Shown: positions 1 to 9,578, numbered from the stretch's first letter. The stretch is DNA of 64,000 bases from Fontibacterium medardense (GCA_965235075.1 OZ249404.1:186001-250000), one strand, 5' to 3'. Notes: generated by a model from the letters alone, not told the origin. Translations and numbers: made by a program.

Positions 1-651
1 AAGCTTCCAATTTTTATAGCAAGACAGTGGATTAGACATAGAACTGCTAATGTAAACGAGTACTCAGCAAGATACTCTATATTGGATAAAGAGTTTTATA
101 TTCCAGCAAAAGAGCAATTATCAGCACAGGCAACTAACAACCGTCAAGGTCGAGGTGATTTGATTACGGGGCAACAAGCCGATGAAGTTCTTAAAATTTT
201 AAAAGATGATGCAGTAAGAACCTATGACAATTATGAAAAAATGTTGAATGAAAGATTTGATGGAACAGTTATTGATGAAAAAAAATCTGGTCTAGCAAGA
301 GAACTTGCAAGAATGAATTTAACATTAAATTCATATACCCAGTGGTATTGGAAAACGGATCTTTTAAATCTTATGAATTTTTTATTTTTAAGAGGAGATA
401 GTCATGCACAGTATGAAATTAGGGTTTATGCTGAGAAGATGTTAGATACAGTTAAAAAATGGGTTCCAATCACCCATGCAGCATTTTTAGATTATAGAGT
501 TGGAGCTGCTCATTTATCATCAAAAGGATTAAAAATTGTAAAATCAATGATCAATGGAAATAAAGTCAGTTATGAAGATTCTGGACTTAGTAAAAGAGAG
601 TGGAATGAATTAATGGAAGTAATAGATAAAAAAAATCTTACAGTTATTTAA
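1..651 (+). CDS. thyX: Flavin-dependent thymidylate synthase ThyX (5' end outside the window)
   Basis: ThyX makes dTMP from dUMP using methylene-tetrahydrofolate and FAD, replacing ThyA. The reading frame is open from base 1, and bases 25-78 encode the ThyX signature RHRTANVNEYSARYS (pattern RHRxxxxNExSxRY), which lies upstream of the first possible start at base 82. The gene therefore begins before the window and that TTG is not its start. The visible 216 codons hold the C-terminal majority of the family, including the HAAFLDYRVGAAHLS segment. Its stop overlaps the 3' end of the convergent mrp gene by 8 bases. Identification is from the motif and is secure; the missing N-terminus cannot be described. 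Confidence 0.95.
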   Translation, partial: KLPIFIARQWIRHRTANVNEYSARYSILDKEFYIPAKEQLSAQATNNRQGRGDLITGQQADEVLKILKDDAVRTYDNYEKMLNERFDGTVIDEKKSGLARELARMNLTLNSYTQWYWKTDLLNLMNFLFLRGDSHAQYEIRVYAEKMLDTVKKWVPITHAAFLDYRVGAAHLSSKGLKIVKSMINGNKVSYEDSGLSKREWNELMEVIDKKNLTVI

Positions 652-1474
652 TTATTTTTGTAATTTTATTTGCAATTTCTAAAAACAGTTTTGAAACTTT
701 ATGATCTTTAAATTGATCTACAAAGGGTGATCCTTCATCTGAGTTTTTTCTAAGATTAATATTAATTGGTATTTGTCCTAAAAGTTCAATATTAAATTTA
801 TTTGCTATATTTTTTCCCCCATCTTTTCCAAATATAAAATGTTCAACACCATCTTCCGATGTAAAACTTGTCATGTTTTCAATAATACCTATTATTTTAA
901 CATTAGTTTTTTTAAACATTTCAATTCCTCTTTTTACGTCAATGATGGCAATATCTTGAGGAGTTGTGATGATGACAGCTCCATCAATATCTATTTCTTG
1001 AGAAAAAGTTAATAAAGCGTCACCGGTTCCTGGAGGCATATCAATAATTAGAAAATCAACATTGTCCCATAAAACTTTACTAACAAAAGTTTTTATAGTG
1101 CTAGCAACCATTGGGCCTCTCCAGATCATAGGAGTTTCCTCTGAAATCATAAATCCAATCGACATACATTGGATGTCAAATTTCTTTATTGGAATTAAAT
1201 TTAGATCATCATCACTTTTAGGTTTTTCTGAAACACCCATCATTTTAGGAATAGAAGGGCCATAAATATCAGCATCTAAGATACCAACATTGTATTTTAA
1301 ATTTTTAAGTGTGATTGCAAGGTTGACAGCAATAGTTGATTTTCCAACGCCACCTTTGCCACTTGAAACAGCAATAATTTTTTTTACCCCATTTATTTTG
1401 TTTTTTTTAAATTGAGTTTTGGGGGAAATCTGATCTATAAAACTCTTACTAAGATTTGCTTCTTTTTCAGTCAT
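644..1474 (-). CDS. mrp: Mrp/ApbC/NBP35-family P-loop ATPase, short and without cysteine motif
   Basis: Mrp proteins are ParA-like ATPases proposed to carry Fe-S clusters to apo-enzymes in the cytoplasm. The deviant Walker A GKGGVGKS is at residues 39-46, followed by GILDADIYGPSIP and IIDMPPGTGD, all typical of Mrp. At 276 residues it is shorter than the usual 350 or so because the N-terminal DUF59 (MIP18-like) domain is absent. The segment after IENM (residues 199-210), where many relatives have CPxCG, reads TSFTSEDG, and the whole protein has a single Cys (103). It can therefore hardly bind a cluster in the standard dimer-bridging way. It is divergent from hflK and convergent with thyX. The family call is firm; the biochemical role is uncertain. 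Confidence 0.92.
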   Translation of the reverse strand: MTEKEANLSKSFIDQISPKTQFKKNKINGVKKIIAVSSGKGGVGKSTIAVNLAITLKNLKYNVGILDADIYGPSIPKMMGVSEKPKSDDDLNLIPIKKFDIQCMSIGFMISEETPMIWRGPMVASTIKTFVSKVLWDNVDFLIIDMPPGTGDALLTFSQEIDIDGAVIITTPQDIAIIDVKRGIEMFKKTNVKIIGIIENMTSFTSEDGVEHFIFGKDGGKNIANKFNIELLGQIPININLRKNSDEGSPFVDQFKDHKVSKLFLEIANKITKIIK

Positions 1475-1545
1475 TTTGGCGCATTGTAATTTTCTTTTAA
1501 ATAACCACTTATACCTATATTAATAAGGCTATTTTTTAAAATAAT

Positions 1546-2685
1546 ATGTCATTAATAGAGACTAATAATACTAAAGATATCTTAAAAAAAGAATCTCCTT
1601 GGGGCTCCCCTAACAAAAGTAACAAGCAGCCAAGTTCTAATAATTCTGATGACATGGAGGATTTAGCAAAAAAATTTCAAGATGGTCTAAAGAATATGTT
1701 TGGTGGATCTTCAAAAACTCCAGATGTAAAAAAACCAATTACACTTTTTATAATCGGAGCAATTGCTGTTTGGGCTTTAAGTGGATTTTATAGAGTTGAT
1801 GCAGACGAACAAGGAGTTGTCCTAAGATTTGGAAAATATACCAACATGACTCAACCAGGATTAAATTATCATCTTCCTTATCCAATTGAGTCTGTAATGA
1901 CGCCAAAAGTTACTAGAGTAAATAGAATTGATGTTGGATTTAGATCTTCAAACGACAGCTCTAGATCTGGAGCTATAAGTGAAATTAAAGAAGAGAGCGC
2001 AATGTTAACAGGAGATGAAAACATTGTTGATATTAACTATTCAGTTTTTTGGGTAATTAAAGATGCGAGCAAATATCTTTTTAATATTCAAGAACCAATC
2101 GGCACAATTAAAGCTGTAGCAGAAACTGCTATGCGAGAGATTATTGCACGTAAAAAAATTCAATTAATTTTAACACAAGGTAGAACTGAAATTGAAACTG
2201 AAGCGCAAAAAATAATGCAGCAGATATTAGATCAATATAATTCTGGAATTGAAATCACACAAGTTCAAGCTCAAAAATCAGACCCTCCTGCACAAGTCAT
2301 TGATTCATTTAGAGATGTTCAGGCTGCAAAAGCGGATAAAGAGCGTCAACAAAATGAAGCCCAAGCTTATGCGAACGATGTAATTCCAAGAGCTAGAGGA
2401 GAGGCTGCTAAAATTGTTCAAGAGGCTGAAGCTTATAAAAAAGAAGTAGTTGCTCAAGCAGAAGGAGAAGCTAGTAGATTTATAGCAATATATAATGAGT
2501 ATGCAAAAGCAAAAACCGTAACCCAAGAAAGAATGTATCTTGAGACTATGGAAAAAGTTTTATCAGGAGTTAATAAAATTATCATAGATAAACAGTCTGG
2601 ATCAGGAGTTGTTCCTTATTTACCGCTTCCTGAATTAAAGAAGAATTTACCGATAGAGCAAAAAAAATCAGAGGTTAAAAATTAA
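1546..2685 (+). CDS. hflK: HflK, SPFH-domain regulator of FtsH
   Basis: HflK forms with HflC a large periplasmic cage that surrounds and modulates the membrane protease FtsH. The protein has a Gly/Ser/Asn-rich cytoplasmic N-terminus (about 1-62), one membrane segment (about 65-82), then the SPFH/band-7 domain starting at VDADEQGVVLRFGKY. A long Ala/Glu/Lys-rich helical region rich in EAQAY and GEA repeats (about 270-320) and the C-terminal PYLPLPEL motif typical of HflK follow. Length 379 is normal. It overlaps hflC by one base (TAATG), so the two are translationally coupled. Its presumed client FtsH is also in this window at 34.3 kb. Confidence 0.96.
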   Translation: MSLIETNNTKDILKKESPWGSPNKSNKQPSSNNSDDMEDLAKKFQDGLKNMFGGSSKTPDVKKPITLFIIGAIAVWALSGFYRVDADEQGVVLRFGKYTNMTQPGLNYHLPYPIESVMTPKVTRVNRIDVGFRSSNDSSRSGAISEIKEESAMLTGDENIVDINYSVFWVIKDASKYLFNIQEPIGTIKAVAETAMREIIARKKIQLILTQGRTEIETEAQKIMQQILDQYNSGIEITQVQAQKSDPPAQVIDSFRDVQAAKADKERQQNEAQAYANDVIPRARGEAAKIVQEAEAYKKEVVAQAEGEASRFIAIYNEYAKAKTVTQERMYLETMEKVLSGVNKIIIDKQSGSGVVPYLPLPELKKNLPIEQKKSEVKN

Positions 2686-3572
2686 TGCAGGATAGAATTT
2701 TAAAAGCTTTAATATTTATAGTTGTTGCGGTTGGTTTTTTAGTTTATTCGACTTTCTTTATTGTTAAAGAAACTCACCAAGCAATAGTTCTTCAATTGGG
2801 AGAGCCGAAAAAAGTTTATAAAGATGCAGGACTATATTGGAAAATACCTTTGCTTCAAAATGTTCAACTAATTGATAAAAGAGTTTTAGAGATTGATGCT
2901 CCAGCAGAAGAAGTTATTGCATTAGACCAAAAAAGAATAATCGTTGATGCTTATGCGAAATTTATAATTACTGATCCCTTAAAGTTTTATATTTCAGTTG
3001 GGAATGAAAGAGTTGCGCAATCAAGATTATCATCAATTATTAATGCTAAGATTAGAGGTGTATTAGGTAAGGAAAATCTAGTTAATTTGATATCCAATGA
3101 GAGAACAAAATTAATGAATAAAATTACAAAAGATGTAGCTGAGGAAGCCAAAGATTTTGGAATTAACGTTATTGATGTTCGAATAAGAAGAGCCGATCTT
3201 CCAAGTGCAAATAGCGAGGCTATTTTTAAACGAATGCAAACTGAGAGAACTCGTGAAGCAAAAGAATTTAGAGCAGAAGGTTTTGAGCTTGGTCAAACAA
3301 TTAAATCGACAGCTGACAAAGAAGTTTCTATTATATTAGCCGAAGCTAGAAAAACTTCTCAGATTTTAAGGGGAGAAGGAGATGGTTTAAGAAATAAAAT
3401 ATTTGCAGAAGCCTTTGGAAGAGATCCAGAATTTTTCAGTTTTTATAGAGCTATGCAGTCATATGAAAAATCTTTGATAAATGGCAGCGAGACTTCATTA
3501 GTATTATCACCTGATAGTGAGTTTTTTAGATATTTTGGTGAATCGGGATTGAATAAAATTTTAAAAAGATAA
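2685..3572 (+). CDS. hflC: HflC, SPFH-domain partner of HflK
   Basis: HflC is the second subunit of the HflKC complex that controls FtsH access to membrane proteins. It has an N-terminal membrane anchor (about residues 8-26) followed by the SPFH domain starting at KETHQAIVLQLGEP. The characteristic segment DVRIRRADLP and a charged helical stretch with RTREAKEFRAEG come next. Length 295 is normal for the family. It sits one base into hflK and shares one base with the small DUF2065 gene downstream, giving a tightly packed hflK-hflC-DUF2065-degP operon, an order widespread in alphaproteobacteria. Confidence 0.96.
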   Translation: MQDRILKALIFIVVAVGFLVYSTFFIVKETHQAIVLQLGEPKKVYKDAGLYWKIPLLQNVQLIDKRVLEIDAPAEEVIALDQKRIIVDAYAKFIITDPLKFYISVGNERVAQSRLSSIINAKIRGVLGKENLVNLISNERTKLMNKITKDVAEEAKDFGINVIDVRIRRADLPSANSEAIFKRMQTERTREAKEFRAEGFELGQTIKSTADKEVSIILAEARKTSQILRGEGDGLRNKIFAEAFGRDPEFFSFYRAMQSYEKSLINGSETSLVLSPDSEFFRYFGESGLNKILKR

Positions 3573-3763
3573 TGGATGAGATTTTTACAGCAATTGGTTT
3601 ATTGCTGTTTATAGAAGGTCTTCTTTATACAATATTTCCTAAAAGTATGAAGAAAATGTTAAATTCCATGAAAGATTTATCAGAGCAAAAATTAAGAATT
3701 GGAGGACTTATTTTTGCTATTATAGGATTTGTAGTAACAGCTTATATAAAAAAATTTAAATGA
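3572..3763 (+). CDS. Small DUF2065-family inner-membrane protein
   Basis: This 63-residue protein has two predicted membrane helices (about residues 5-20 and 43-58) joined by a basic loop containing PKSMKKML. The size, the two-helix layout and the position directly after hflC match the DUF2065 family, whose function is not established. It overlaps degP by four bases (ATGA), so it is expressed with the HflKC and DegP quality-control genes. A role in membrane protein quality control is only an inference from that linkage. Confidence 0.85.
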   Translation: MDEIFTAIGLLLFIEGLLYTIFPKSMKKMLNSMKDLSEQKLRIGGLIFAIIGFVVTAYIKKFK

Positions 3764-5187
3764 AGAGTTTTAAAAAATTTTTATTAATTATATTTTGTAA
3801 TATTTTATTAGTTACAAATTTAAATTCAAAAGAAGTACCCGATTCATTTGCAGATTTAGTTGAAAAATTAATACCTTCAGTTGTAAATATTTCTGCAACA
3901 CGAGTTATTGAAACAAGACCTCAAAATCCATTTCCATTTCAATTTCCTCCAGGACATCCATTTGAGGATTTATTTAAAGATTTTGATAGAGGCGGAAGTC
4001 CACAAAAAAGAAAAACCCAATCTCTTGGATCTGGATTTATAATTGATAAAGAGGGAATTATAATTACTAATAATCACGTTATTCAAAGTGCCGAAGGAAT
4101 TTTTGTAAAATTAACTAACGGCAAAGAATATGAAGCAAAAGTTTTAGGAACAGATCCAAAAAGCGATATCGCAGTTATTAAAATCAATACTAAAGATAAT
4201 TTAAAAGCAGTAACTTTTGCAGATTCAGACAAAGCTAGAGTTGGTGATTGGGTTGTTGCGATCGGAAATCCTTTTGGATTAGGTGGAACTGTCACAGCTG
4301 GAATTATATCTGCAAGAAATAGAGATATTAGTCTTGGAAAATATGACGACTTTATTCAAACCGATGCGTCAATAAACCAAGGAAATTCTGGAGGACCATT
4401 ATTTAATATCAAAGGAGAAGTAGTCGGAATTAACAGCGCTATACTTTCTAACTCAGGCGGTTCCGTAGGCATTGGTTTTGCTATTCCTGCAAATTTTGCA
4501 AAGAATGTTGTGAAACAAATCACAGAATTTGGAGAAATAAAGAGAGGGTATATTGGTGTTAGAATTCAAGAAGTGACAAAAGAAATTGCAGATAGTTTGG
4601 GACTTAAAAGTCAAGAAGGTGCTTTAGTATCTAGCGCTTCAGTAGGCGGCCCAGCAGATAAAGCAGGAATAGAAGCCGGCGATATCATTCTCGAATTTAA
4701 TAATAAAAAAGTTGATAATATGAGAAAGCTTCCAAAGATTGTAGCTGACACTCCCATCGGACAAAGTGTTGAGGTTAAAGTTTGGAGAAACAGAAAAATA
4801 TTAACAAAAAATATTACTGTTACGAGACTTGAAGAGACAAGTGAGTATAAAAAAGAAAATAACAAACAGGCACCTCCTTCAGTTGTTACTATTAAAGAAC
4901 TTGGAATTAAAATTAGAAATATAAATAATCAAGATATTGAACAGAGATCCAATTTAAAAGATAAAAAAGGAGTGTATATTCTAGAGATTAGCGGTGACAG
5001 CCCTTTAGCTTTATTGCCGGTGAAAGAAGGTGAAGTTATAATAGCAGTTGCCAATATTCCTGTAAGTAATGTTAAAAATTTTGAGGATCAATTTAAAAAA
5101 GAACTTAAAAAAAATACAAAATCAATTTTATTGACGATCATAGACAGTAACAATCAAAGTAAATTTATTGGCGTAAAAATTAAATAA
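3760..5187 (+). CDS. degP: Periplasmic serine protease of the DegP/HtrA (Do) family
   Basis: DegP-type proteases degrade or refold misfolded envelope proteins in the periplasm. A signal peptide (about residues 1-23) is followed by a trypsin-like domain with the full catalytic triad visible: His106 in TNNHVI, Asp136 in KSDIAVI and Ser210 in GNSGGP. Two PDZ regions follow (about 255-350 and 375-470); the first contains RGYIGVRIQ and the second is more divergent. Length 475 fits a two-PDZ Do protease (DegP/DegQ/MucD); I cannot tell the subtype from sequence alone. It is the fourth gene of the hflK operon and lies 11 bases before miaA. Confidence 0.95.
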   Translation: MKSFKKFLLIIFCNILLVTNLNSKEVPDSFADLVEKLIPSVVNISATRVIETRPQNPFPFQFPPGHPFEDLFKDFDRGGSPQKRKTQSLGSGFIIDKEGIIITNNHVIQSAEGIFVKLTNGKEYEAKVLGTDPKSDIAVIKINTKDNLKAVTFADSDKARVGDWVVAIGNPFGLGGTVTAGIISARNRDISLGKYDDFIQTDASINQGNSGGPLFNIKGEVVGINSAILSNSGGSVGIGFAIPANFAKNVVKQITEFGEIKRGYIGVRIQEVTKEIADSLGLKSQEGALVSSASVGGPADKAGIEAGDIILEFNNKKVDNMRKLPKIVADTPIGQSVEVKVWRNRKILTKNITVTRLEETSEYKKENNKQAPPSVVTIKELGIKIRNINNQDIEQRSNLKDKKGVYILEISGDSPLALLPVKEGEVIIAVANIPVSNVKNFEDQFKKELKKNTKSILLTIIDSNNQSKFIGVKIK

Positions 5188-5198
5188 AATTTTTACTA

Positions 5199-6113
5199 AT
5201 GCTAAAAATCATTCTCATCGCAGGACCCACTGGTTCTGGTAAATCTGAAATTGCCTTAAGACTTGCTAAAAAGATAAATGGTGAAATTATTAATGCTGAT
5301 AGCATGCAGGTTTATAAAGAGATCAAAATTTTATCTGCAAGACCAGAAAGTTATTCAAATGTTTCTCATTATCTTTATGGGAATATTTCTGTAAAAAATA
5401 ATTTTTCTGCTGGAGAGTGGTTAAAAAAAGTTAAATTAAATTTAAATAAAATTATAAAGAAAAAAAAACAACCCATTTTTGTAGGTGGAACAGGTTTATA
5501 TTTTAAATTATTAACTGAAGGTATCTCTAATATTCCGAAAATTCCAGATTCAATTAGAACAAAAGCAAGAAAGTTAAATGCAAAGTTAGGTAATGATGAA
5601 TTTTATGATTTGCTTATAAAATTAGATCCTTTAATCCATAATAGAATAAAAAAAAATGACACACATAGACTAATAAGAGCCTATGAAGTTGTAACATTTA
5701 CAAAAAAATCTTTAATTAATTGGCAAAAAAAAAATAAAAATTATTTTAGCAATTACCATTTTATAAAAATATTTATTAACCCTGAAAATAGTTTTTTACA
5801 AAAATTACTAAGATTACGTTTAAAAAAGATGTTTGAACTTGGTGCAGTTGATGAAGTTAAAAAATTTTTAAAATTAAAAATAAATAAAAGTTTACCTGCT
5901 AATAAAATTTTAGGAATTGAAGAAATAAAAAAATATTTAGATAAAAAAATTCCATTAGAACAGGCTTTCGAAGAGACTTTTATAAGAACAAGAAGATATG
6001 TAAAAAGGCAAAGGACTTGGTTCAGAGGACACATGAAGGATTGGACAAGTATTTTTAACCCTAATTTTGATATTTTAACTAAAAAAATTATAAATTTAGT
6101 GACTTCATCTTGA
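5199..6113 (+). CDS. miaA: tRNA dimethylallyltransferase
   Basis: MiaA attaches a dimethylallyl group to N6 of A37 in tRNAs that read codons starting with U. The P-loop GPTGSGKSE is at residues 8-16, followed by the conserved INADSMQVY and FVGGTGLYFKLL segments. The C-terminal RTRRYVKRQRTWFRG motif is diagnostic. Length 304 is normal. It is tightly linked to degP upstream. In many proteobacteria hfq follows miaA; here the next gene is ilvB, 44 bases away. Confidence is high from several independent motifs. Confidence 0.96.
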   Translation: MLKIILIAGPTGSGKSEIALRLAKKINGEIINADSMQVYKEIKILSARPESYSNVSHYLYGNISVKNNFSAGEWLKKVKLNLNKIIKKKKQPIFVGGTGLYFKLLTEGISNIPKIPDSIRTKARKLNAKLGNDEFYDLLIKLDPLIHNRIKKNDTHRLIRAYEVVTFTKKSLINWQKKNKNYFSNYHFIKIFINPENSFLQKLLRLRLKKMFELGAVDEVKKFLKLKINKSLPANKILGIEEIKKYLDKKIPLEQAFEETFIRTRRYVKRQRTWFRGHMKDWTSIFNPNFDILTKKIINLVTSS

Positions 6114-6157
6114 CCGTTAAATTAACTAGTTTAGATTGATTTTTTCGGAAAATTTAT

Positions 6158-7921
6158 ATGTCACAAATAACTGGAGCAGAAATCGTATTCAAGGCTTTCG
6201 CCGATCATGGCGTTGAATATATTTTTGGTTATCCAGGAGGTGCAATCCTTCCTTTGTATGACGAATTAAGAAATCACAAAAAAATTAAACACATTCTTGT
6301 TAGACATGAGCAAGGAGCTGGACATGCAGCAGAAGGCTACGCAAGATCATCTGGAAAACCAGGAGTTGTTTTAGTGACCTCAGGTCCAGGAGCAACAAAT
6401 ATGGTCACAGCACTAACAGATGCTTACATGGACTCAATTCCTTTAGTTTGCGTTACTGGCCAAGTGCCAACACATTTAATAGGAACCGATGCTTTTCAAG
6501 AATGTGATACAACAGGTATTACAAGACCCTGCACAAAACATAATTGGTTAGTAAAAAATATTAAAGATCTTCCAATTATTATGCATAAAGCATTTCATAT
6601 CGCAACTAGTGGACGACCAGGACCAGTTCTGGTTGATATTCCAAAAGATATTCAATTCCAGAAAACAGAATATGTAAAAAAAGAAGATGTAATACAAAAA
6701 ATTAATAAAATTGTAACTGAAGTTGAATCTTCCGAATTAGATAAGATTGTTGATTTAATTTATAAATCAAAAAAACCAATCATTTATTCTGGAGGAGGAG
6801 TTGTAAATTCTGGAGATAAAGCTTCAGCACTTCTTCAAGATTTAGTTCGCATGACTGGCTTTCCTATTACTTCAACATTGCAAGGACTAGGAGCTTTTCC
6901 AGGGGACGATCAGCAATTTCTTGGAATGTTAGGAATGCACGGTACATTTGAGGCTAACAATGCCATGCATGATTGTGATTTGATGATAAATATTGGAGCT
7001 CGTTTTGATGATCGTATCACAGGAAAAATAGATAAATTCTCCCCAGGATCTAAAAAAATACATATTGATATTGACCCATCATCTATAAATAAAATTATAA
7101 AAGTTGATCATGCAATTGTTGGTGATGTTGAAAATGTTTTAAATAAACTAATTACAGTTTTCAAGAAAAAATATCCCAATTTTAAAAATTCAAATAAAGA
7201 AAATATTAGTGAATGGTGGAAGCAAATTAATAAGTGGAGAGAAAAAAAATGCCTATCATTTGTTCAAGGAAAAAAAACTATTAAGCCACAATATGCAATT
7301 GAAAGATTGTACGAACTAACAAAAGATCAAGATACTTTTATTACAACTGAAGTTGGTCAACATCAAATGTGGGCAGCTCAATATTATAAATTTAATAAAC
7401 CAAAAAGATGGATGACTTCAGGTGGCCTTGGAACAATGGGCTTTGGTCTACCAGCAGCCATTGGAGTTCAATTAGCAAATCCTGGAAAATTAGTTGTCGA
7501 TGTTGCTGGTGAAGCTTCGATCTTGATGAATATACAAGAATTATCTACTGCAGTTCAATACAGACTCCCTGTTAAAATATTTATTATAAATAATCAGTAC
7601 ATGGGAATGGTTAGACAGTGGCAAGAATTGCTTCACGAAAAAAACTATGCAGAAAGTTATACAGAGGCTTTGCCAGATTTTGTTAAACTAGCAGAAGCTT
7701 ATGGAGCTATTGGAATTAGAGCGACAACTCCTGAAGAATTAGACTCGAAAATTAAACAAATGATTAAATCAGATAAACCGGTACTTTTTGATTGTGTTGT
7801 AGATAAAGTTGAAAATTGTTTTCCGATGATACCTTCCGGAAAAGCACATAATGAAATGATTTTAAGTCCAGAAGATGAAAGGGAAACTAAAATATCTAAG
7901 GCAGGAAAAACACTAGTATGA
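6158..7921 (+). CDS. ilvB: Acetolactate synthase, large catalytic subunit
   Basis: This thiamine-diphosphate enzyme condenses two pyruvates, or pyruvate and 2-oxobutyrate, in the first common step of valine, leucine and isoleucine synthesis. The catalytic Glu51 in RHEQGAGHAAEGYAR, the FQECD segment, the FAD-binding middle domain with DDRITGK, and the ThDP/Mg site from GEASILMN to the IINNQYMGMVRQWQ stretch are all visible. Length 587 is standard. The stop overlaps the ilvH start by four bases. It could equally be named ilvI; the single copy here makes isozyme naming arbitrary. Confidence 0.96.
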   Translation: MSQITGAEIVFKAFADHGVEYIFGYPGGAILPLYDELRNHKKIKHILVRHEQGAGHAAEGYARSSGKPGVVLVTSGPGATNMVTALTDAYMDSIPLVCVTGQVPTHLIGTDAFQECDTTGITRPCTKHNWLVKNIKDLPIIMHKAFHIATSGRPGPVLVDIPKDIQFQKTEYVKKEDVIQKINKIVTEVESSELDKIVDLIYKSKKPIIYSGGGVVNSGDKASALLQDLVRMTGFPITSTLQGLGAFPGDDQQFLGMLGMHGTFEANNAMHDCDLMINIGARFDDRITGKIDKFSPGSKKIHIDIDPSSINKIIKVDHAIVGDVENVLNKLITVFKKKYPNFKNSNKENISEWWKQINKWREKKCLSFVQGKKTIKPQYAIERLYELTKDQDTFITTEVGQHQMWAAQYYKFNKPKRWMTSGGLGTMGFGLPAAIGVQLANPGKLVVDVAGEASILMNIQELSTAVQYRLPVKIFIINNQYMGMVRQWQELLHEKNYAESYTEALPDFVKLAEAYGAIGIRATTPEELDSKIKQMIKSDKPVLFDCVVDKVENCFPMIPSGKAHNEMILSPEDERETKISKAGKTLV

Positions 7922-8484
7922 AAAAATCATTATCCGCATATTCAGAAGCTACTACAAAAGAACAGCTAGAAAGACATATTATGGTTGTTTGGGTTGATAA
8001 CGAAGCTGGAGTGTTAGCAAGAGTTTCGGGTCTTTTTTCTGGAAGGGGTTATAATATTGAGTCGTTAACCGTTGCTCAAGTGGATGAAGAAAATAATATA
8101 TCAAGAATTACTATTGCAACCAATGGAACAAATTCAGTTATAGAACAGATCAAAGCTCAGCTGTTAAAACTTATTCCAGTTTATAAAGTTGCCTCCTTTC
8201 CTGTAGATGACAAGTCTATTTTTAGAGAACTAGCTTTAATTAAAGTAATAGCTGAGAAAAAAAATCTTGAAAAAGCTAAAGAAATTTGCAATTCTTATAA
8301 GGCGCAATATCTTGATACAACAAGCACTTCTTTTATTGTAGAATTTCATTCAACAAGACGAGAAATAGATAGTTTTATTAAAGAATTAAAACCGTATGGA
8401 ATAGCAAGTGTTGCAAGAACAGGACCTTTAGCAATGGCAAAAGGAGCTGAGATAACAGAGTCAAACAAAGGAAAAGTTATATGA
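7918..8484 (+). CDS. ilvH: Acetolactate synthase, small regulatory subunit
   Basis: IlvH binds the large subunit, stimulates it and confers valine feedback inhibition. An ACT domain spans about residues 19-90, with the typical VWVDNEAGVLARVSGLFSGR stretch. The C-terminal ACT-like domain contains ELALIKV and the conserved ending RTGPLAMAKG. Length 188 is slightly longer than the E. coli protein. It overlaps ilvB upstream and ilvC downstream by four bases each, so ilvBHC is a single translationally coupled unit. Confidence 0.95.
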   Translation: MKKSLSAYSEATTKEQLERHIMVVWVDNEAGVLARVSGLFSGRGYNIESLTVAQVDEENNISRITIATNGTNSVIEQIKAQLLKLIPVYKVASFPVDDKSIFRELALIKVIAEKKNLEKAKEICNSYKAQYLDTTSTSFIVEFHSTRREIDSFIKELKPYGIASVARTGPLAMAKGAEITESNKGKVI

Positions 8485-9500
8485 AAATTTTTTACGAAAA
8501 AGATGCAAATCAAGATCTGATTAAAAATAAAAAAGTCGCAATTTTTGGTTTTGGCAGTCAAGGGCATGCGCATGCTTTAAATTTAAAAGACAGCGGTGTT
8601 AAAGAACTTGTTGTTGCTTTAAGAGAAGATTCTCCTAGTCGTAAAAAAGTAGAAGCCACTGGATTAAAAGTGATGTCTTTATCAGACGCTGCAGAGTGGG
8701 CAGATGTAGCAATGATTTTAACACCAGATGAATTGCAATCTCAAATTTATAAAAATCACATCGAACAAAGAATGAGACAAGGAACAACTTTAGCCTTTGC
8801 TCATGGATTGAATATTCATTTTGATCTTATTAGCGCAAGAAAGGATCTGGATGTTTTCATGATTGCTCCAAAAGGACCTGGTCATTTAGTTAGAAGTGAA
8901 TTTCAAAAAGGCGGCGGAGTTCCATGTTTGATGGCTGTTCACCAAAATGGATCAGGAAAAGCAAGAGATCTTGCCTTATCATATGCAAGCGCTATTGGCG
9001 GTGGAAAGTCAGGAATTATCGAGACTACATTTAGAGAAGAATGTGAAACAGATTTATTTGGAGAACAGGCAGTATTGTGTGGAGGTTTAGTAGAGTTAAT
9101 TAAAAAAGGTTACGAAACTTTAGTTGAAGCTGGATACACACCTGAGATGGCTTATTTTGAATGTTTGCATGAAGTAAAATTGATTGTTGATTTAATCTAT
9201 GAAGGTGGAATTGCTAATATGAATTATTCAATTTCAAATACAGCTGAATATGGAGAATATATTTCAGGACCAAAAATTATTGATGACAAAACTAAAGATA
9301 GAATGAAAGAAGTTTTAAAAGATATCCAATCTGGAAAATTTACTAAACTTTGGATGGATGAAAATAAGATTGGTCAAAAAAACTTTTTAAGAATGAGAAA
9401 AGAATTATCTGAGCATCCAATAGAAAAAGTTGGTGAAAAACTCAGAGCCATGATGCCTTGGATTGGCAAAAATAAGCTCGTAGATAAGAGCAAAAATTAA
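8481..9500 (+). CDS. ilvC: Ketol-acid reductoisomerase, class I
   Basis: IlvC isomerises and reduces acetolactate or acetohydroxybutyrate with NADPH and Mg2+, the second common branched-chain step. The Rossmann motif GFGSQGHAHALNL starts at residue 23. The metal-binding segment includes EECETDLFGEQAVLCGG, and ECLHEVKLIVDLIYEGG follows. Length 339 identifies the short class I form. It follows ilvH with a four-base overlap. The 106-base gap to leuA holds a hairpin, described separately. Confidence 0.97.
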   Translation: MKIFYEKDANQDLIKNKKVAIFGFGSQGHAHALNLKDSGVKELVVALREDSPSRKKVEATGLKVMSLSDAAEWADVAMILTPDELQSQIYKNHIEQRMRQGTTLAFAHGLNIHFDLISARKDLDVFMIAPKGPGHLVRSEFQKGGGVPCLMAVHQNGSGKARDLALSYASAIGGGKSGIIETTFREECETDLFGEQAVLCGGLVELIKKGYETLVEAGYTPEMAYFECLHEVKLIVDLIYEGGIANMNYSISNTAEYGEYISGPKIIDDKTKDRMKEVLKDIQSGKFTKLWMDENKIGQKNFLRMRKELSEHPIEKVGEKLRAMMPWIGKNKLVDKSKN

Positions 9501-9535
9501 GTTTGTTTAATAAAATTAAGCTTTCTTAATAGTTT

Positions 9536-9578
9536 AAAAATCGACTAAATATTAAAAAATATTTATCAGTAGATTTTT
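9536..9578 (+). promoter_or_regulatory. Hairpin in the leader of leuA
   Basis: Within the 106-base spacer between ilvC and leuA, bases 9536-9542 (AAAAATC) pair with 9572-9578 (GATTTTT), 9544-9546 (ACT) with 9568-9570 (AGT), and 9547-9553 (AAATATT) with 9558-9564 (AATATTT). This makes a long, interrupted, A/T-only stem. A second short repeat, TTAAG-CTTT-CTTAA, lies at 9516-9529. It could be an ilvC terminator or a structured leuA leader. I see no leader peptide with a leucine run. The low-GC stem could also be chance in an AT-rich spacer. Confidence 0.35.
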
